Part shown: positions 24,670 to 64,000 of the stretch, one piece after another
Position numbering within the stretch: the first letter of the stretch is position 1
How the letters are laid out: each line of letters begins with the position of its first letter
Assembly (NCBI GenBank): GCA_963573385.1
Contig: CAUYLG010021615.1
Coordinates: forward strand, 18,942 to 82,941
Length of the DNA: 64,000 bases
Direction: 5' to 3'
Origin: Cacajao melanocephalus
Lineage: Eukaryota; Chordata; Mammalia; Primates; Pitheciidae
The notes under the pieces: model-generated
Told to the model about the DNA's origin: nothing
What the model saw: only the letters and a program-made list of their open reading frames with translations
Databases searched by the model: none
Made by a program: the position numbers and the translations under genes

Positions 24670-25859
24670 CGGTGGTAAGTCGGTGAGCTGACTCTCACAC
24701 ACTCAGTCATTTTGCCCGAAGTGTGTGTGATGTGGAGGGCTGACGGCCTTCTCCATTACCAGTGCAGTCAGAGGTGGCGCAGCTGGCGGACGCCCTTTCT
24801 CTCACGGATATGAGTGCATTAGAGGGGAGGTCTTGGGCCAGGAGCAGATCAGATCGACAGGATTGTCCAGCAAATGGCAGTCATGGCAAGTACTGGCTCC
24901 AGGTTAGGGTCAGGGTTGGCTCTTCTTACCTTCTTGAGCAAGTAACTGGACAGGTGGGTGCACCTGCCTGCTGGCGGTACTGCTAGTCCCGACACACAGT
25001 GCCCAGGTAGAGGCTGAGGGCCAGGAACCCGGGCTCCAATTGTGGTAACCAGGTGCACATGCTGAGGAGAAAAATGCAGCCCAGACCAGCGTGGTGTGCC
25101 CTCCAGGAGAGGATGTGGCATGAAAGGGCGTCTTCACAGAGAGCAGGAGTAGAGGCTTTGGGAAGCCAGTGGGTCTTGGCCTCAGCCCTGCCGGCAGAGG
25201 GTCCCCACCATGTAGCTGAGGTGCCAGAGTGCTGGTGAGGACTGGGAGAAGTCCAGGGTGACTCCAGGTAAGGCCTGGGGGATGCATCTCAATCCACAGT
25301 CACCAGCCTAGAAACTGGGGTCAAACTTCCCACATGGGTTCTCACGTTGATTCCTTCCTTCATTCACTAAATAAGGACACATCAAGGCAGCAACGTGGCT
25401 GGGGCACAGCTGTCAAAGTCACCAGCAAGTTCAAAAAGACAAGAGGGAGTTGCAGCCATATAGGTGCCCAGGTGGGCCCTGGGGGTCAGGGAGGGCCTGC
25501 CAGGGATGGCGCCCACCATGCTGACCCTGATGAGGAGAGGAAGGAGAACATGGGGTGCAGGGGAGGGATGGGGGCCTGAGGGCAGCAGGCAAACAGCCTG
25601 GGCTGAGGAGGAGCCAACAGCATGACAGGCACGGGGGAGAGAGGTGTGATAGAGGTGGACGGGGGCCGCAGGGGGGACGATGGTCCTCGGGAAGGCGAGA
25701 CTGTGGTGGTCGTGGCAGGCTGCCGAGGCTAGCCTCTCCAGCAGAGTGAGCCCGGACTCGTCCACCCCTTTTGTCTCTGCCCTTTGCTCTTTGATGCCAG
25801 CAGGAGGAAGAGGAGCAGAAAAGCTGTTGCTCCGTGCGTCAGGAAGCCCCCTCTCTCAA
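24670..25859. other. PRODH upstream region, no gene or clear repeat recognised
   Basis: Non-repetitive by eye, except that GGTGAGGACTGGGAGAAGTC and AGGGTGACTCCAGG near 25,235 resemble an ancient repeat I cannot name. No coding potential supported. Confidence 0.4.
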
Positions 25860-26055
25860 GTGGCGGTGATGGTGTCCCCCAGGGGCACCTGGCAGTGTCT
25901 GGAGACACAGTTGTCCCAACATGTGTCTGTGTGTGTGTGCTGCCGGCCTCTGGTGCGGGGAGGCCAGGGATGCTGAGACAAACCTGCGATGCACAGGGCA
26001 GCTCCCACCTCAAGGAAATTATTCAGCCTCAAATGTCAACGTTGCAGAACAGGTA
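25860..26055 (+). mobile_element. MER20 (hAT-Charlie) remnant
   Basis: CAGTGTCTGGAGACACAGTTG, GCCAGGGATGCTGAGAC, GCGATGCACAGGGCAGCTCCC and CCTCAAATGTCAACGTTGCAG follow the MER20 order. Non-autonomous DNA transposon, immobile. It lies about 2.1 kb upstream of the PRODH ATG. Confidence 0.7.
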
Positions 26056-26934
26056 AGGGCGTGCACCGTACCTCTTGCTCTTTCCAGCAGGGTGCAAGCA
26101 CAGGGCGAAGCAGGCGGGTGAGGTAGGAGGAGCCTGGCACCCACAGCCAGACCCAGCATCTGTGGGGTGCAGGAATGTCGTGAGGTGACGAGGGGCCCAG
26201 CGGTGAGTGATGGGGAGGGGTGCACTATGGCAGGCCGTCAGGGCCGGTCCCTCCACGAAGGTGACATCTGCAAGGGGGCATCCAGGCAGAAGGGCCGGAG
26301 CGGGAAGGCGCTCTCGAAGCGGCCCACGGGCGGCAGAGGCCGGGGCTGTAGGGGAGGCGGTGTGGCCAGCGGACTCCTGCGGGGCGGTAGGGAAGGGAAG
26401 AACCACGGGGCTGCACGGGTTCCGAGGGGGCCTAGTGGTCTGCGCTTGCCGTGGGTGGGCGGTGGGACCGGGAGGACAGGAGAGGAGCCCAGGGCAGGCC
26501 CCTAAGACGCCTGAGGCGGGGTGGGGTGGGAGGGAGAGGACGGCTTCCCACCCACCCATTTAGACCAGAGGAGAAGCAGATCCCCTTTGAGGGCTTGATT
26601 CTCCGCCGATCCGGCCTCAGCTGTGGGTCCACGCGGCTCAAGGACCAGGGAGGAACCCAGGTGTGCGGCGGCGCCGACCGGCGGGCTCAGGACCCACCTG
26701 GCCGGCCTGGGGACCCCGGAAACCCGGTGTGGGGGAAGACCGCAAGCCCGGGCCGGGGTCCCGCTCTCAAGGGGGCGGGGTCTCCTGAAGGGAACGCAGA
26801 GCTTGGGGTGCGCAGCCCCAGGGACCCGGTCTCTCGCGGGGGTGTGGTCCCGGCCTGCCAAGCACCACGCCGAGCGCGGGAGCGGCCCGGTGGGCGGGGC
26901 CTGTTGTGGGCGCACAGAGGTCCGCAGTGCGCGG

Positions 26935-27720
26935 GGCGGGGCCTCCAGAGGAGAGGAGGCGGAGGAGAGGGCGCTGCTGGGACCGTGAGGCGGGGTCTCA
27001 GAGGAGAGGGCGCCGCTCGGGGCGCGGGGCGGGGCCTCCCTAGGAGAGGGGGCTGCTGGGGGCGTGGGGCGGGGCCTCCAGACGGGACGGCGTGGCTGGG
27101 GGCGTGAGGCGGGAGCCTCCCTAAGAGAGGGGGCTGCTGGGGGCGTGGGGCGGGGCCTTCGGATGGGAGGGCGTGGCTGGGGGCGTGAGGCGGGGCCTCC
27201 CTAGGAGAGGGGGCTGCTGGGGTCGTGGGGCGGGGCGTCCAGACGGGACGACGCGGCTGGGGGCGTGAGGCGGGAGCCTCCCTAGGAGATGGGGCTGCTG
27301 GGGGCGTGGCGCGGGGCCTTCGGACGGGAGGGCGTGGCTGGGGGCGCGAGGCTGGGCCTCCCTAGGAGAGGGGGCTGCTGGGGGCGCGAGGCGGGGCCTC
27401 CCTAGGAGAGGGGGCTGCTGGGGGCGCGAGGCGGGGCCTCCCTAGGAGAGGGGGCTGCTGGGGGCGTGGGGCGGGGCCTCCGGACGGGACGGCGCGGCTG
27501 AGGGCGTGAGGCGGGAGCCTCCCTAGGAGAGGGGGCTGATGGGGGCGTGGGGCGGGGCCTTCGGACGGGACGGCGCGGCTGGGGGCGCGAGGCGGGGCCT
27601 CCGGAGGGGAGGGCGCGGCTGGGGGCGCTGGACAGGGCCACCCGGGGAGCGGGCGCGGCTGGGAGCGCGGGGCCGGTCCTCCCGAGGAGCGGGCGCGCTG
27701 GGAGCTCGGGGCGGGGCCTC
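26935..27720. repeat. GC-box minisatellite, about 20 copies of a 39-41 bp unit
   Basis: About 785 bp of tandem repeats. Each unit begins GGCGGGGCCTCC (or close variants) and ends CTGGGGGCGTG. Successive unit starts at 27028, 27068, 27108 and 27149 give spacings of 40, 40 and 41. Two subtypes, one with CCTAGGAGAGGGGGCTGCTG and one with CGGACGGGACGGCGCGGCTG, largely alternate, giving an 80-bp higher-order period; three copies of the first type run consecutively near 27,345-27,465. Each unit carries one potential Sp1 site. Long open frames here on both strands come from composition and lack stop codons for that reason. Confidence 0.9.
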
Positions 27721-28171
27721 AAGAGAAGAAGAGGTGGTGGGTCCTAGGGCGTGCCAGAACCCTTGAGAAGGAAGCGCGGGTCTTCTAGGATATGATCACC
27801 CGGGGTGGGCCGGGCCTCGGGCTGGAGCGGAGCCTCAGGGGTGGGGTCGGGACCTGGGGCGGGATCTCCAGAGGTGAAAGCGGGGGTCCTAGGGTTGACC
27901 GGCGTCTCCTGGGGAAAAGGAACGGCTTGGAGAGCCGGGCGAGAGCCTCAAGTGGGCCGTGGGGCGGGGCGGGGCCTCAGGAGGAGCCGGTGCGGATCCT
28001 AGGGAGGGGCGGGGCCTCTGGGATGGGGTCCTTCAGGGTGGTGCCTCCCGAGGAGTGGGCGTGGCTGGGAGCGTGGGACTCCTGAGGAGAGAGGTCGGGT
28101 AGGGGCCTCCGGGGCGGGGCGGGACCCACAGCGCATACTTAAGCGGCCTGGGCGAGGACCGGCGTCCCGCC

Positions 28172-51042
<22,871 letters not shown>

Positions 51043-51420
51043 CACCCGCGAGCCCACCCTCGGCCTCCAGGGACCGCAGCTGTGGCCTCCAGGGACCCTT
51101 GCCCCTCCAGGCCACCACCACAGCTGCAGCCAACCCCATTCTCACACAGATTCACCTTTTTTTCACCCCACACTTCAGAGCTGCTGGATGTGGGCCAGGT
51201 GCCTCCCAGCCCCGCCCAGGGTGTGGGCCGAACCTGATACCTGCCTGGGGAAGCCGCTGGGAACTGTCAGGAACTCTCCTTGGATGTGTGGGCCCAAGCC
51301 CCTACCTCCGTGACCTGCGTGTCCTTGGACCTAGAGGATTGTCTGCCTTCTGCCAGGGCCAGCCCATAGAGCTCGAGCCCCTCGGGGAGCAGTGGCCGGG
51401 CTGGGGAGGCCTGCCTGGTC

Positions 51421-51426
51421 AATAAA
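51421..51426 (+). promoter_or_regulatory. PRODH: PRODH polyadenylation signal
   Basis: AATAAA 379 bp after the PRODH stop codon, followed within about 15 bases by CTGTTCCTGCAG. It defines a 3' UTR of about 400 bp (51043 to about 51445). No other AATAAA is found between the stop and this point. Confidence 0.85.
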
Positions 51427-51445
51427 CCACTGTTCCTGCAGCTGA

Positions 51446-52144
51446 GAGGCCTTGCCCGACACAGGGTCAGCTCCAGACAGCACGCGGGAGGGGCTCAGAC
51501 AGGGTCCCAGAAATCTCAGCCCAGACTCTGGCCTCCAGCGTCATCTGTTCCTGGAGGCTAGGCCCTGTGCAGACCTGGCCACCCAGGGTGCTGGACACCC
51601 CCAACCCTGACTCCACAACTCAGGACCCAGCAGGGCTCCTGGGCTCAGGGCAGCATGGAAGGGACTCATGCAGATGCAGAGGCCACGCTCCCCAGATGGG
51701 CCTGACACCCCGCCCCTGGGGCTCCTCCTCAGATCATTCCCTGGCATCCTGAGTCCCCCACACCGCACCCCTCCCCCAACCATGACCTTCATCAGGCTCC
51801 TAGTGGTTCCCACAGGACACTGACCAGGCTGCGGCAAGTACTCACGCCCCTGCCTTCTCCCACACTCTCCAGCCCCCAGGCCCACAAAGCAGGCTGGATG
51901 TGGTCCTCAGGCCCTGGGGCTTGGATAGGGGCCTCATGCAGATGGCAGTCACAGCATCCTGGGACCAGGGCTGGCGCAGGAAAGGCCTGGAGGCTCCCAG
52001 TCTCCATGCAGGGGAAGGGGTGGTGGGCTGGGCACACAGCCCAGGAAGGGACCCCCAGGCAGGCCTCTGCTGTAGCAGAGGTGGGGCCCTACCAGGGCCC
52101 TGGTATGGCAGAACCCAGAGCTGTCACACAAGCCACATGCGGGC
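51446..52144. other. Intergenic spacer between the convergent PRODH and DGCR6 3' ends
   Basis: About 0.7 kb with no repeat or gene I can recognise. Both genes terminate toward it. Confidence 0.6.
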
Positions 52145-52158
52145 CACACTGAGGCATC

Positions 52159-52164
52159 TTTATT
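52159..52164 (-). promoter_or_regulatory. DGCR6: DGCR6 polyadenylation signal
   Basis: TTTATT on the + strand is AATAAA on the DGCR6 strand, 379 bp beyond the TAA at 52543. The DGCR6 3' UTR is thus about 52145-52542. The mRNA ends about 0.7 kb from that of PRODH, so the convergent transcripts need not overlap. Confidence 0.8.
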
Positions 52165-52542
52165 TCTCTGGGTCACACAGAGCTTGGGCCTCAGAGCCTC
52201 TTCTGCATGGGGGCTGCAGCTGCCAACGGGGGGGGGGGTGCTGAGACCAGAACAAGCACTTGGGTGGGCCGCGGTGCGTGTCGGGATATGCCCCGCGGAG
52301 TGAAAAGGTGTGAGAACCCCCCAGGCCCACTCTGCCTGGCCCTGAGGCACACAGCGGCAGGCTGGACCCGCCTCCCCTTTATGACATCCTAGCATTTGGC
52401 AGAAAGTCCCAGATGAAGGTGGGGGAAAGGCAGCCAGGATCCACCTGGCCTCTCCTCAGCAGGGGGACCCCTGCAGGCAGCTGGGAAGGCAGTGGCCAAA
52501 GGTCAAGAAGATGAACTCTGCCCAGCCTTCTGCTGCCTGTGG

Positions 52543-57900
<5,358 letters not shown>

Positions 57901-59340
57901 GGAGGCTTTAAGGAGGGTTTCGCTCTGCCAGGGCTTGCACCTGCGTGTTCCCTGCAGGCTCACCTGGATATTGCAGGACTTAAGAGAATCCCACGGGCCC
58001 TCGCTGAGTCCGTGCGGGCTGAGGTCCGGGCTCCGCGCTGGTGCGTCGGCGACGTCCGGGTCACCGGCCTCCCCCTAGAGGGAGGGGTCTCGGGCCAGAG
58101 CCCACAGGACCTGGGCCTAAGGCACCATCGGGGCGAGCAGTGGCGCCCCCGGCATGAGACTGACAGGACCACCCTAGAGCCTCCGGGCCAGGACAGTCGG
58201 AGCCGGAGTCCCCATCTGGGCCTGCCGTGGTCGCCCTGGGCTGCCTGGCCTCCAGCCCGAACCCTGAACCCAGACTGCGCTCTCCCGGCTACTCGGAACA
58301 GCTGCTGGGCCCGGGCTGGTGGGGGTTCTGGTGTCTGGGGCTGAACCGGCAACGAACAGGCTTTAACAGGAGGGGTTCCAGTGGAGGAACGGCTCCAGCA
58401 AAGGCCCTGCCAGAGCCGGGTCAGGTGGATGGGTGTGAGGACCCGTGGGGCCAGGCTGCGGAAGCCAGCCAGCGCGGGAGAGGAGGGCAGGGGGTGCGCA
58501 TTACAGAGGCTGCTGGGTCAGAAATTATGAGTGGTTTCCAGAGAGAACGTTGGTTAGTGATTGGCTATGGGGAGGAGGGGGCGTTGAGCTAACTGGGGTC
58601 CCCCTGAAGTGCCCCCGTGATCTCTGGTTTTCCCCAGGATCTGTTTCCTCAGTCCCTGGCAGGATTGCCTCCCCTGCACCCTTTGTCTCTGTGATCCCTT
58701 CCAGCCAGAAACCGGAAGTGAATAAAGTGACAAGTGGTCAGGCCACTGCCATAGAGGGTGGGCCACAACCCAGAGCTGGTCATGCGCCGGGCATCCTGCC
58801 CTCCAGGCCCCTCAGAGTGGCAGGAGCTGGAGGTGGGACTTGAGCTTGTGGGAGCTGAGCCAGCAGCGAGTGGCCAAGAGCCAGCTGGGGCTGGGCCTGG
58901 TCACTGTCCCCTCCCCCAGAGGTTGTGGGTGGGATAAGCAGCTGGGTGAAGATGGCTGCCTGAAGATTTTCACCACTGTCCCTGACCTCAGTCCCCCAGT
59001 CCGTGCAAGGCATGTGTGTGAGGACTGGGGCCTAAACAGGGCAGCCCCACGTGATAATGATGATATATGCTGCGGCCAGCTGGGCAACCTTGTCGCCAGC
59101 TCCTCCTGGGTCTGCCAGGTGAGGTGGGGGTTGTGAGCCACGGCAGGAGTGGGCCAGGCCTGGGTTTCGACACCTGCTTCTCTACCTTGTCTGGCTGCTG
59201 ATGTAGGAAGGCCCCTTCTCCCACCGTCTCCGGCTGCTGATGTGGGAAGGCCCCTGCTCCCACCCTCGGTGAAACGTCTGACCTGAACCAGCTTCCCCGG
59301 CGCCCCCCGGCCCAGCAACACTGCTCCCCTAATGTGGATA
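57901..59340. other. DGCR6 5' flank, no gene recognised
   Basis: G+C-rich sequence falling off from the CpG island. It includes a 40-bp tandem duplication at 59192-59271. No gene supported on either strand. Confidence 0.5.
59192..59271. repeat. Two tandem copies of a 40-bp unit
   Basis: 59192-59231 and 59232-59271 both read GGCTGCTGATGT(A/G)GGAAGG followed by CCCCT(T/G)CTCCCACC. Confidence 0.92.
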
Positions 59341-59780
59341 CAACCTAAAGAAAGAAACAGAACCACAATCCATAGAGAGGGTTTGTCTGGGCCAAGGCTG
59401 AGAGAGCTGCCCAGGACACCAAGGTGCCCAGGGAGAGCTCCATTCAGCCTTATTACCGGGAAGTGTTTCAAGACTGAAGGGGACAGGGAGGGCTGACGTG
59501 AAGTCAGCAGGAATTCTGACTGGTTTCCAGAGAGAACCTTAGTGAGGGGCAGACACTGTTGAAGGACAGGGTGAGAGTTACGGGGTCCAGCATGTGGCTT
59601 TTTGTCGACCGGCGTCAGCGTGGAGCCTGCAGAGCAAGTGGCTTCACGAGGTCTTTAGCTCAAGTGGGAGTGAGATGTGACTGCTGGCTCATTCCAGTGC
59701 CTCTCTGGGCCTGATAATTAAAGGGAGCTCACATTCCTCAGACACAAAGTTCCTTTGATTTTTCATGGACATGAGCAATG
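59341..59780 (-). mobile_element. Possible LTR-derived segment, family unknown
   Basis: GTTTGTCTGGGCCAAGGCTGAG and CAGCCTTATTACCGGGAAG, followed by GATAATTAAAGGGAGC, have the look of a reversed LTR. TGGTTTCCAGAGAGAAC at about 59522 also occurs near 58533. Weak evidence. Confidence 0.3.
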
Positions 59781-60164
59781 GGTCACTCAGGCGTGGGGAC
59801 TCCTGGGCCATCTCTGGGGTCTTCAGGGAGGCCCTGGTCTGGAAGGAGGGGTCTCATGCCCTAGAGCCCCAGGGATGAGTGTGTAGGAATAGGGGCGCTG
59901 GTGCACAGACATGTGGGTCCCCTGTGTGTGTGTGTGGACACAGTGGGCCCCATGGCTCTTCACGTGGGGTGGTATCCACCGAAGGCCTTTGCTCTGCGGC
60001 CACTGTCCACCTCCACTTGGCCTCCCAAGTCCTCCCAGCTGGCTGGTGACGCCTTGGGTTAGTGTGGGGTGGCTGATGTGTGTTGGGGGCTGCAGGTCCC
60101 GGGTCTCTGACCCAGGTGTGTCTGGGCAAGCACACAAAGCCTGTGGTTTAAAGGGATGGGCGCC

Positions 60165-60200
60165 TGTGTGTGTGTGTGTGTGTGTGTGCGTGTGCACGTG
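60165..60200. repeat. TG/CA microsatellite
   Basis: A run of about 11 TG units from 60166, followed by interrupted TGCGTGTGCACGTGTGG. Further short TG runs lie near 59920-59940 and 60296-60340. Confidence 0.95.
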
Positions 60201-60375
60201 TGGCAAAAGGCTTTGCTGCATGGTTTTTGTGTGGGTCTGTCTTTGAGTGTCACATGTGCCTTTCTGTGTTTCTCTGTGAGTTTTCCTGTGTCCGGTTGTG
60301 TGTCTGTTGTGTGGGAGGAAAAACAGCTCTGTGTGTCTTGTTCAACTCTTTTAAATGTAATTTGCCTGACGTTTT

Positions 60376-60756
60376 TCTTTTAATTGACCAAGGAACGATC
60401 TGCGAATTGGCAGCCTCCGGAGCCAGAGTAGACTCAGCGACTCCAGCGCAGGCATGTGGTTGAAAGAAGCTTTACGAACAGAAAAAGGGAAGTCATCCAC
60501 GGGAAACGGAAGTGAGGGGCAGAAACAGCCGGATTGGCTACGGCTCGGCGTTTGCCTCATTTCAACACAGTTTGAACAGTCGGCCACACTTAATTGGCCA
60601 AAACTCAGTGATTGGCACAAAAGTAGGCTAGAGTCTGTTTACAATTCCATTTAGGTTATAGTTTACGATGTACAGAAAAACCTTTAGGCTGAATTTAAAA
60701 TACATAAGGAGGTAGTTTTAGGCTAAACTTAACAGTCTGTTTCCACATTTCTTCTG
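60376..60756. other. Unassigned, probably LTR-derived sequence
   Basis: AATTGACCAAGGAACGATCTG, TGGCTACGGCTCGGCGTTTG and AGGAGGTAGTTTTAGGCTAAAC suggest a mobile element, most likely an LTR, directly next to the MLT1 fragment. I cannot name it. Confidence 0.3.
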
Positions 60757-60916
60757 ATAAAGACACCAGTTAGAGAGTGAGATTAGGGTTCACCCCATTG
60801 ACCATGAGGTCATTTAACTTAATCCCCTCTGTAAAGAACCTGCCTCCAAACAGTCACCTCCTGAGATAACTGGAGGTCAGGACTTCAACATATGAATTGG
60901 AAGGGGAGACAAAATG
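60757..60916 (-). mobile_element. MLT1 (ERVL-MaLR) LTR fragment
   Basis: TCTGATAAAGACACCAGTTAG, ACCATGAGGTCATTTAACTT, CCTCTGTAAAGAACCTGCC and GGACTTCAACATATGAATT are the reverse of the MLT1 5' region. Confidence 0.8.
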
Positions 60917-61259
60917 GACCCCATGGCAGTCATGGGGTGAGATGGATGAGTGTGTTCCCTCAGCACCTCCAGGCTATTGGGGACATGCAGTTTTCTCTTG
61001 GCCCCAGAGTCAGCCTTTGGGAAACTCTTCAGTTCCTGGCAACAAGCTCCTGGCATGGAAGACTAGACCTGGGCCAAGGGAAATGCCCTTCTGTGTAGGC
61101 AGACAAAGACCACGATGGAAGATTCAGACAAGGCTTGAGGACCCTGTGGGCCTGGCTGTGACACCAGGGTATCCCCCAAAGAGATCGATGATCTGCCCAC
61201 AGGGAGGTTCTCTCCCTCCCAGGCCATGGAAGGACCACACATGTAAAGATCCCCATCTC

Positions 61260-62639
<1,380 letters not shown>

Positions 62640-63175
62640 AAGTAGATAAAATGTAAATGCTGTTGGGACCCCCCAGACGCTTTGAGCCTTGAGAGAGCTG
62701 TGACCGTGGTCTGAGCCGTGTAGTGGAAGTGACAGCTTCAGCTTCCTAGATCATGAAGTGTCTCTTCCTCATTGTCCACGTTCTGTAACTGACCAGGAGA
62801 AACCAGAGACCAGGCCTCCCCTTCTAGTCGCTGATCTGGGTCATAGATGAGCTGTGTCCTTTATTGCCCTGTACCTAACTCAGACTAGATGGTGTAAGAG
62901 ACCCCACACCTTTTACATCTTCACTGTGGAATGTTACATATGCCTTTCTCAGAAAGAGTACTGTGTTGATGAATGCAATTACTGTAACCGCGTGCTAGCC
63001 TTGCGGGGAGTATGTGGAAACCCTGCTAAGCTTCCCAAACCTTATCTATGAAACGAGCCCCCAAACTTCTCCACTTTGGAGCACTGAATTCCACTCTTTG
63101 GAGTCTGTGTTCCTGACGGCTGTCAGCAACGTTTGTGCTCAAAAAAACACATTTAACCATATTTCCTGAAACTTG
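62640..63175 (+). mobile_element. Possible ERV LTR, sense
   Basis: TTTGGAGCACTGAATTCCAC, TTTGGAGTCTGTGTTCCTG and TTTGTGCTCAAAAAAACACA give an LTR 3'-end impression, ending TTGTTATTTAAG. Assignment is by general resemblance only. Confidence 0.35.
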
Positions 63176-63249
63176 TTATTTAAGATTGACAATATCCTAC
63201 GGCAGCCAGGGGATGGCCTGCAGATGTGAGTCACAGGTCACTGGATGAC

Positions 63250-63545
63250 TCATTTTTTTTATTTTTGAGGCAGGGTCTGGCTTTGTTGCCCAGGCTGGAA
63301 TGCAGTAGCACAAACTTGGCTCACTGCAGCCTCTGCTTCCTGGGCTCACGCCATCCTCCCACCTCAGCCTCCTGAGTAGCTGGGAATGCAGACACACACC
63401 ACCACACCTGGCTAATTTTGTATTCTTAATAGAGACAGGTTTTCACCATGTTGCCCAGGCTGCTGTTGAACTCCAGAGCTCAAGTGATCTACCCACCTCG
63501 GACTCCCAAAGTGTGAGGATTACAGGCGTGAGCCACCATGCTTGG
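63250..63545 (-). mobile_element. Alu SINE
   Basis: TTTTTTTTATTTTTGAGGCAGG through GTGAGCCACCATGCTTGGCC. Confidence 0.93.
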
Positions 63546-63612
63546 CCCACTGTATGACTTATGATACCATATGTGACATTGTGACATCATGTGAGCATGT
63601 GAGTCAGGGATG

Positions 63613-63775
63613 CACCCCGTTCTCAGCTGCTGTATGCTATGATACACTGGCAGAATGGGCTGAGGAATGTGTCCCACTCTCTCAGCTGTTGTATTACATC
63701 ATACAAGGTGCAGTGACTAAGTGTGTCAGCTCTGTGTCCTCATCCTACATAGCATATGACAGTGTGTGACAGAAG
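63613..63775. repeat. Degenerate 59-bp tandem repeat, about 3 copies
   Basis: TCAGCTGCTGTATGCTATGA (63623), TCAGCTGTTGTATTACATCA (63682) and TCATCCTACATAGCATATGA (near 63740) recur at 59-bp spacing, with CATATGA/CATCATA-like palindromic cores. Confidence 0.55.
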
Positions 63776-63867
63776 AGGTGGGATGCAGGCCTGAGAAGCA
63801 TTAACCCCTAGGGTGCCATGCCTCAGTTGAGAGGGCAGGTAGACCTCAGTCACATACGTCACTGTGT

Positions 63868-64000
63868 AACTAAAAATATAAAATTAGCTGGGTGAGGTGG
63901 TGCACGCCTATGGTCCCAGCTACCCAGGAGGCTGAGGCAGGAGATTCACTTGAACCCAGGAGGTGGAGGTTGTGTTGAGCTGAGATTGCACCACTGCACT
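63868..64000 (+). mobile_element. Alu right-arm fragment, cut by the window end
   Basis: AACTAAAAATATAAAATTAG then GCTGGGTGAGGTGGTGCACG through GAGATTGCACCACTGCACT. The left arm is absent; the element continues past the window. Confidence 0.88.

Noticed and set aside
26451..27107. Plus-strand open frame of 218 codons in the CpG island
   Set aside because: Low-complexity Gly/Arg-rich translation of the GC-box minisatellite; open because the repeat lacks stop triplets.

Overview
The window is a primate nuclear locus carrying two convergent, intron-containing protein genes: PRODH (mitochondrial proline dehydrogenase/oxidase) on the + strand and DGCR6 on the - strand. This is the gene pair of the proximal 22q11.2 (DiGeorge/velocardiofacial) region, seen here in the orientation where PRODH reads forward. 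At least ten Alu insertions, several nested, mark the genome as primate. Both genes splice conceptually into intact proteins of the human lengths: 600 aa for PRODH and 220 aa for DGCR6. All 17 introns have GT and AG ends and there is no stop or frameshift. The amino-acid sequence differs from my recollection of human PRODH at many positions, mostly in the N-terminal transit region. I also see no HERV-K (LTR5_Hs) insertion upstream of PRODH, where the human-specific copy sits. A non-human anthropoid primate is the likeliest source. The deleted human PRODH pseudogene is ruled out because all 14 coding exons are present.

Layout. Positions 1-26,200 are intergenic, with no gene I can support. They hold ancient MIR and L1 fragments, an ERV1-type LTR at about 15.5-16.2 kb, Alus, an antisense L1 interrupted by two Alus (22.0-23.65 kb), a solitary antisense LTR (24,216-24,669) and a MER20 remnant (25.86-26.05 kb). 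A CpG island with a 40-bp-unit minisatellite full of Sp1-type GC boxes (about 26.9-27.7 kb) leads into PRODH exon 1. PRODH coding sequence runs 28,172-51,042 in 14 exons, with a poly(A) signal at 51,421. About 0.7 kb separates its 3' end from that of DGCR6, whose poly(A) signal is at 52,159-52,164. DGCR6 coding sequence runs from 57,675 down to 52,543 in five exons and starts in its own CpG island. The right flank (58-64 kb) is repeat-rich: LTR pieces, an MLT1 fragment, a nested Alu, a TG microsatellite and two more Alus.

The genes are not metabolically linked as far as the sequence shows. PRODH oxidises proline in mitochondria. DGCR6 is a small coiled-coil protein related to Drosophila gonadal. 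They are linked by position, and in humans are lost together in 22q11.2 deletion. No unfamiliar gene system is present. The most interesting points are Met at PRODH residue 289 (a human disease-associated variant, apparently the normal residue here), the GC-box minisatellite promoter, a lineage LTR upstream of PRODH in the same general place as the human enhancer LTR, and a 236-bp direct duplication flanking exons 3-4.
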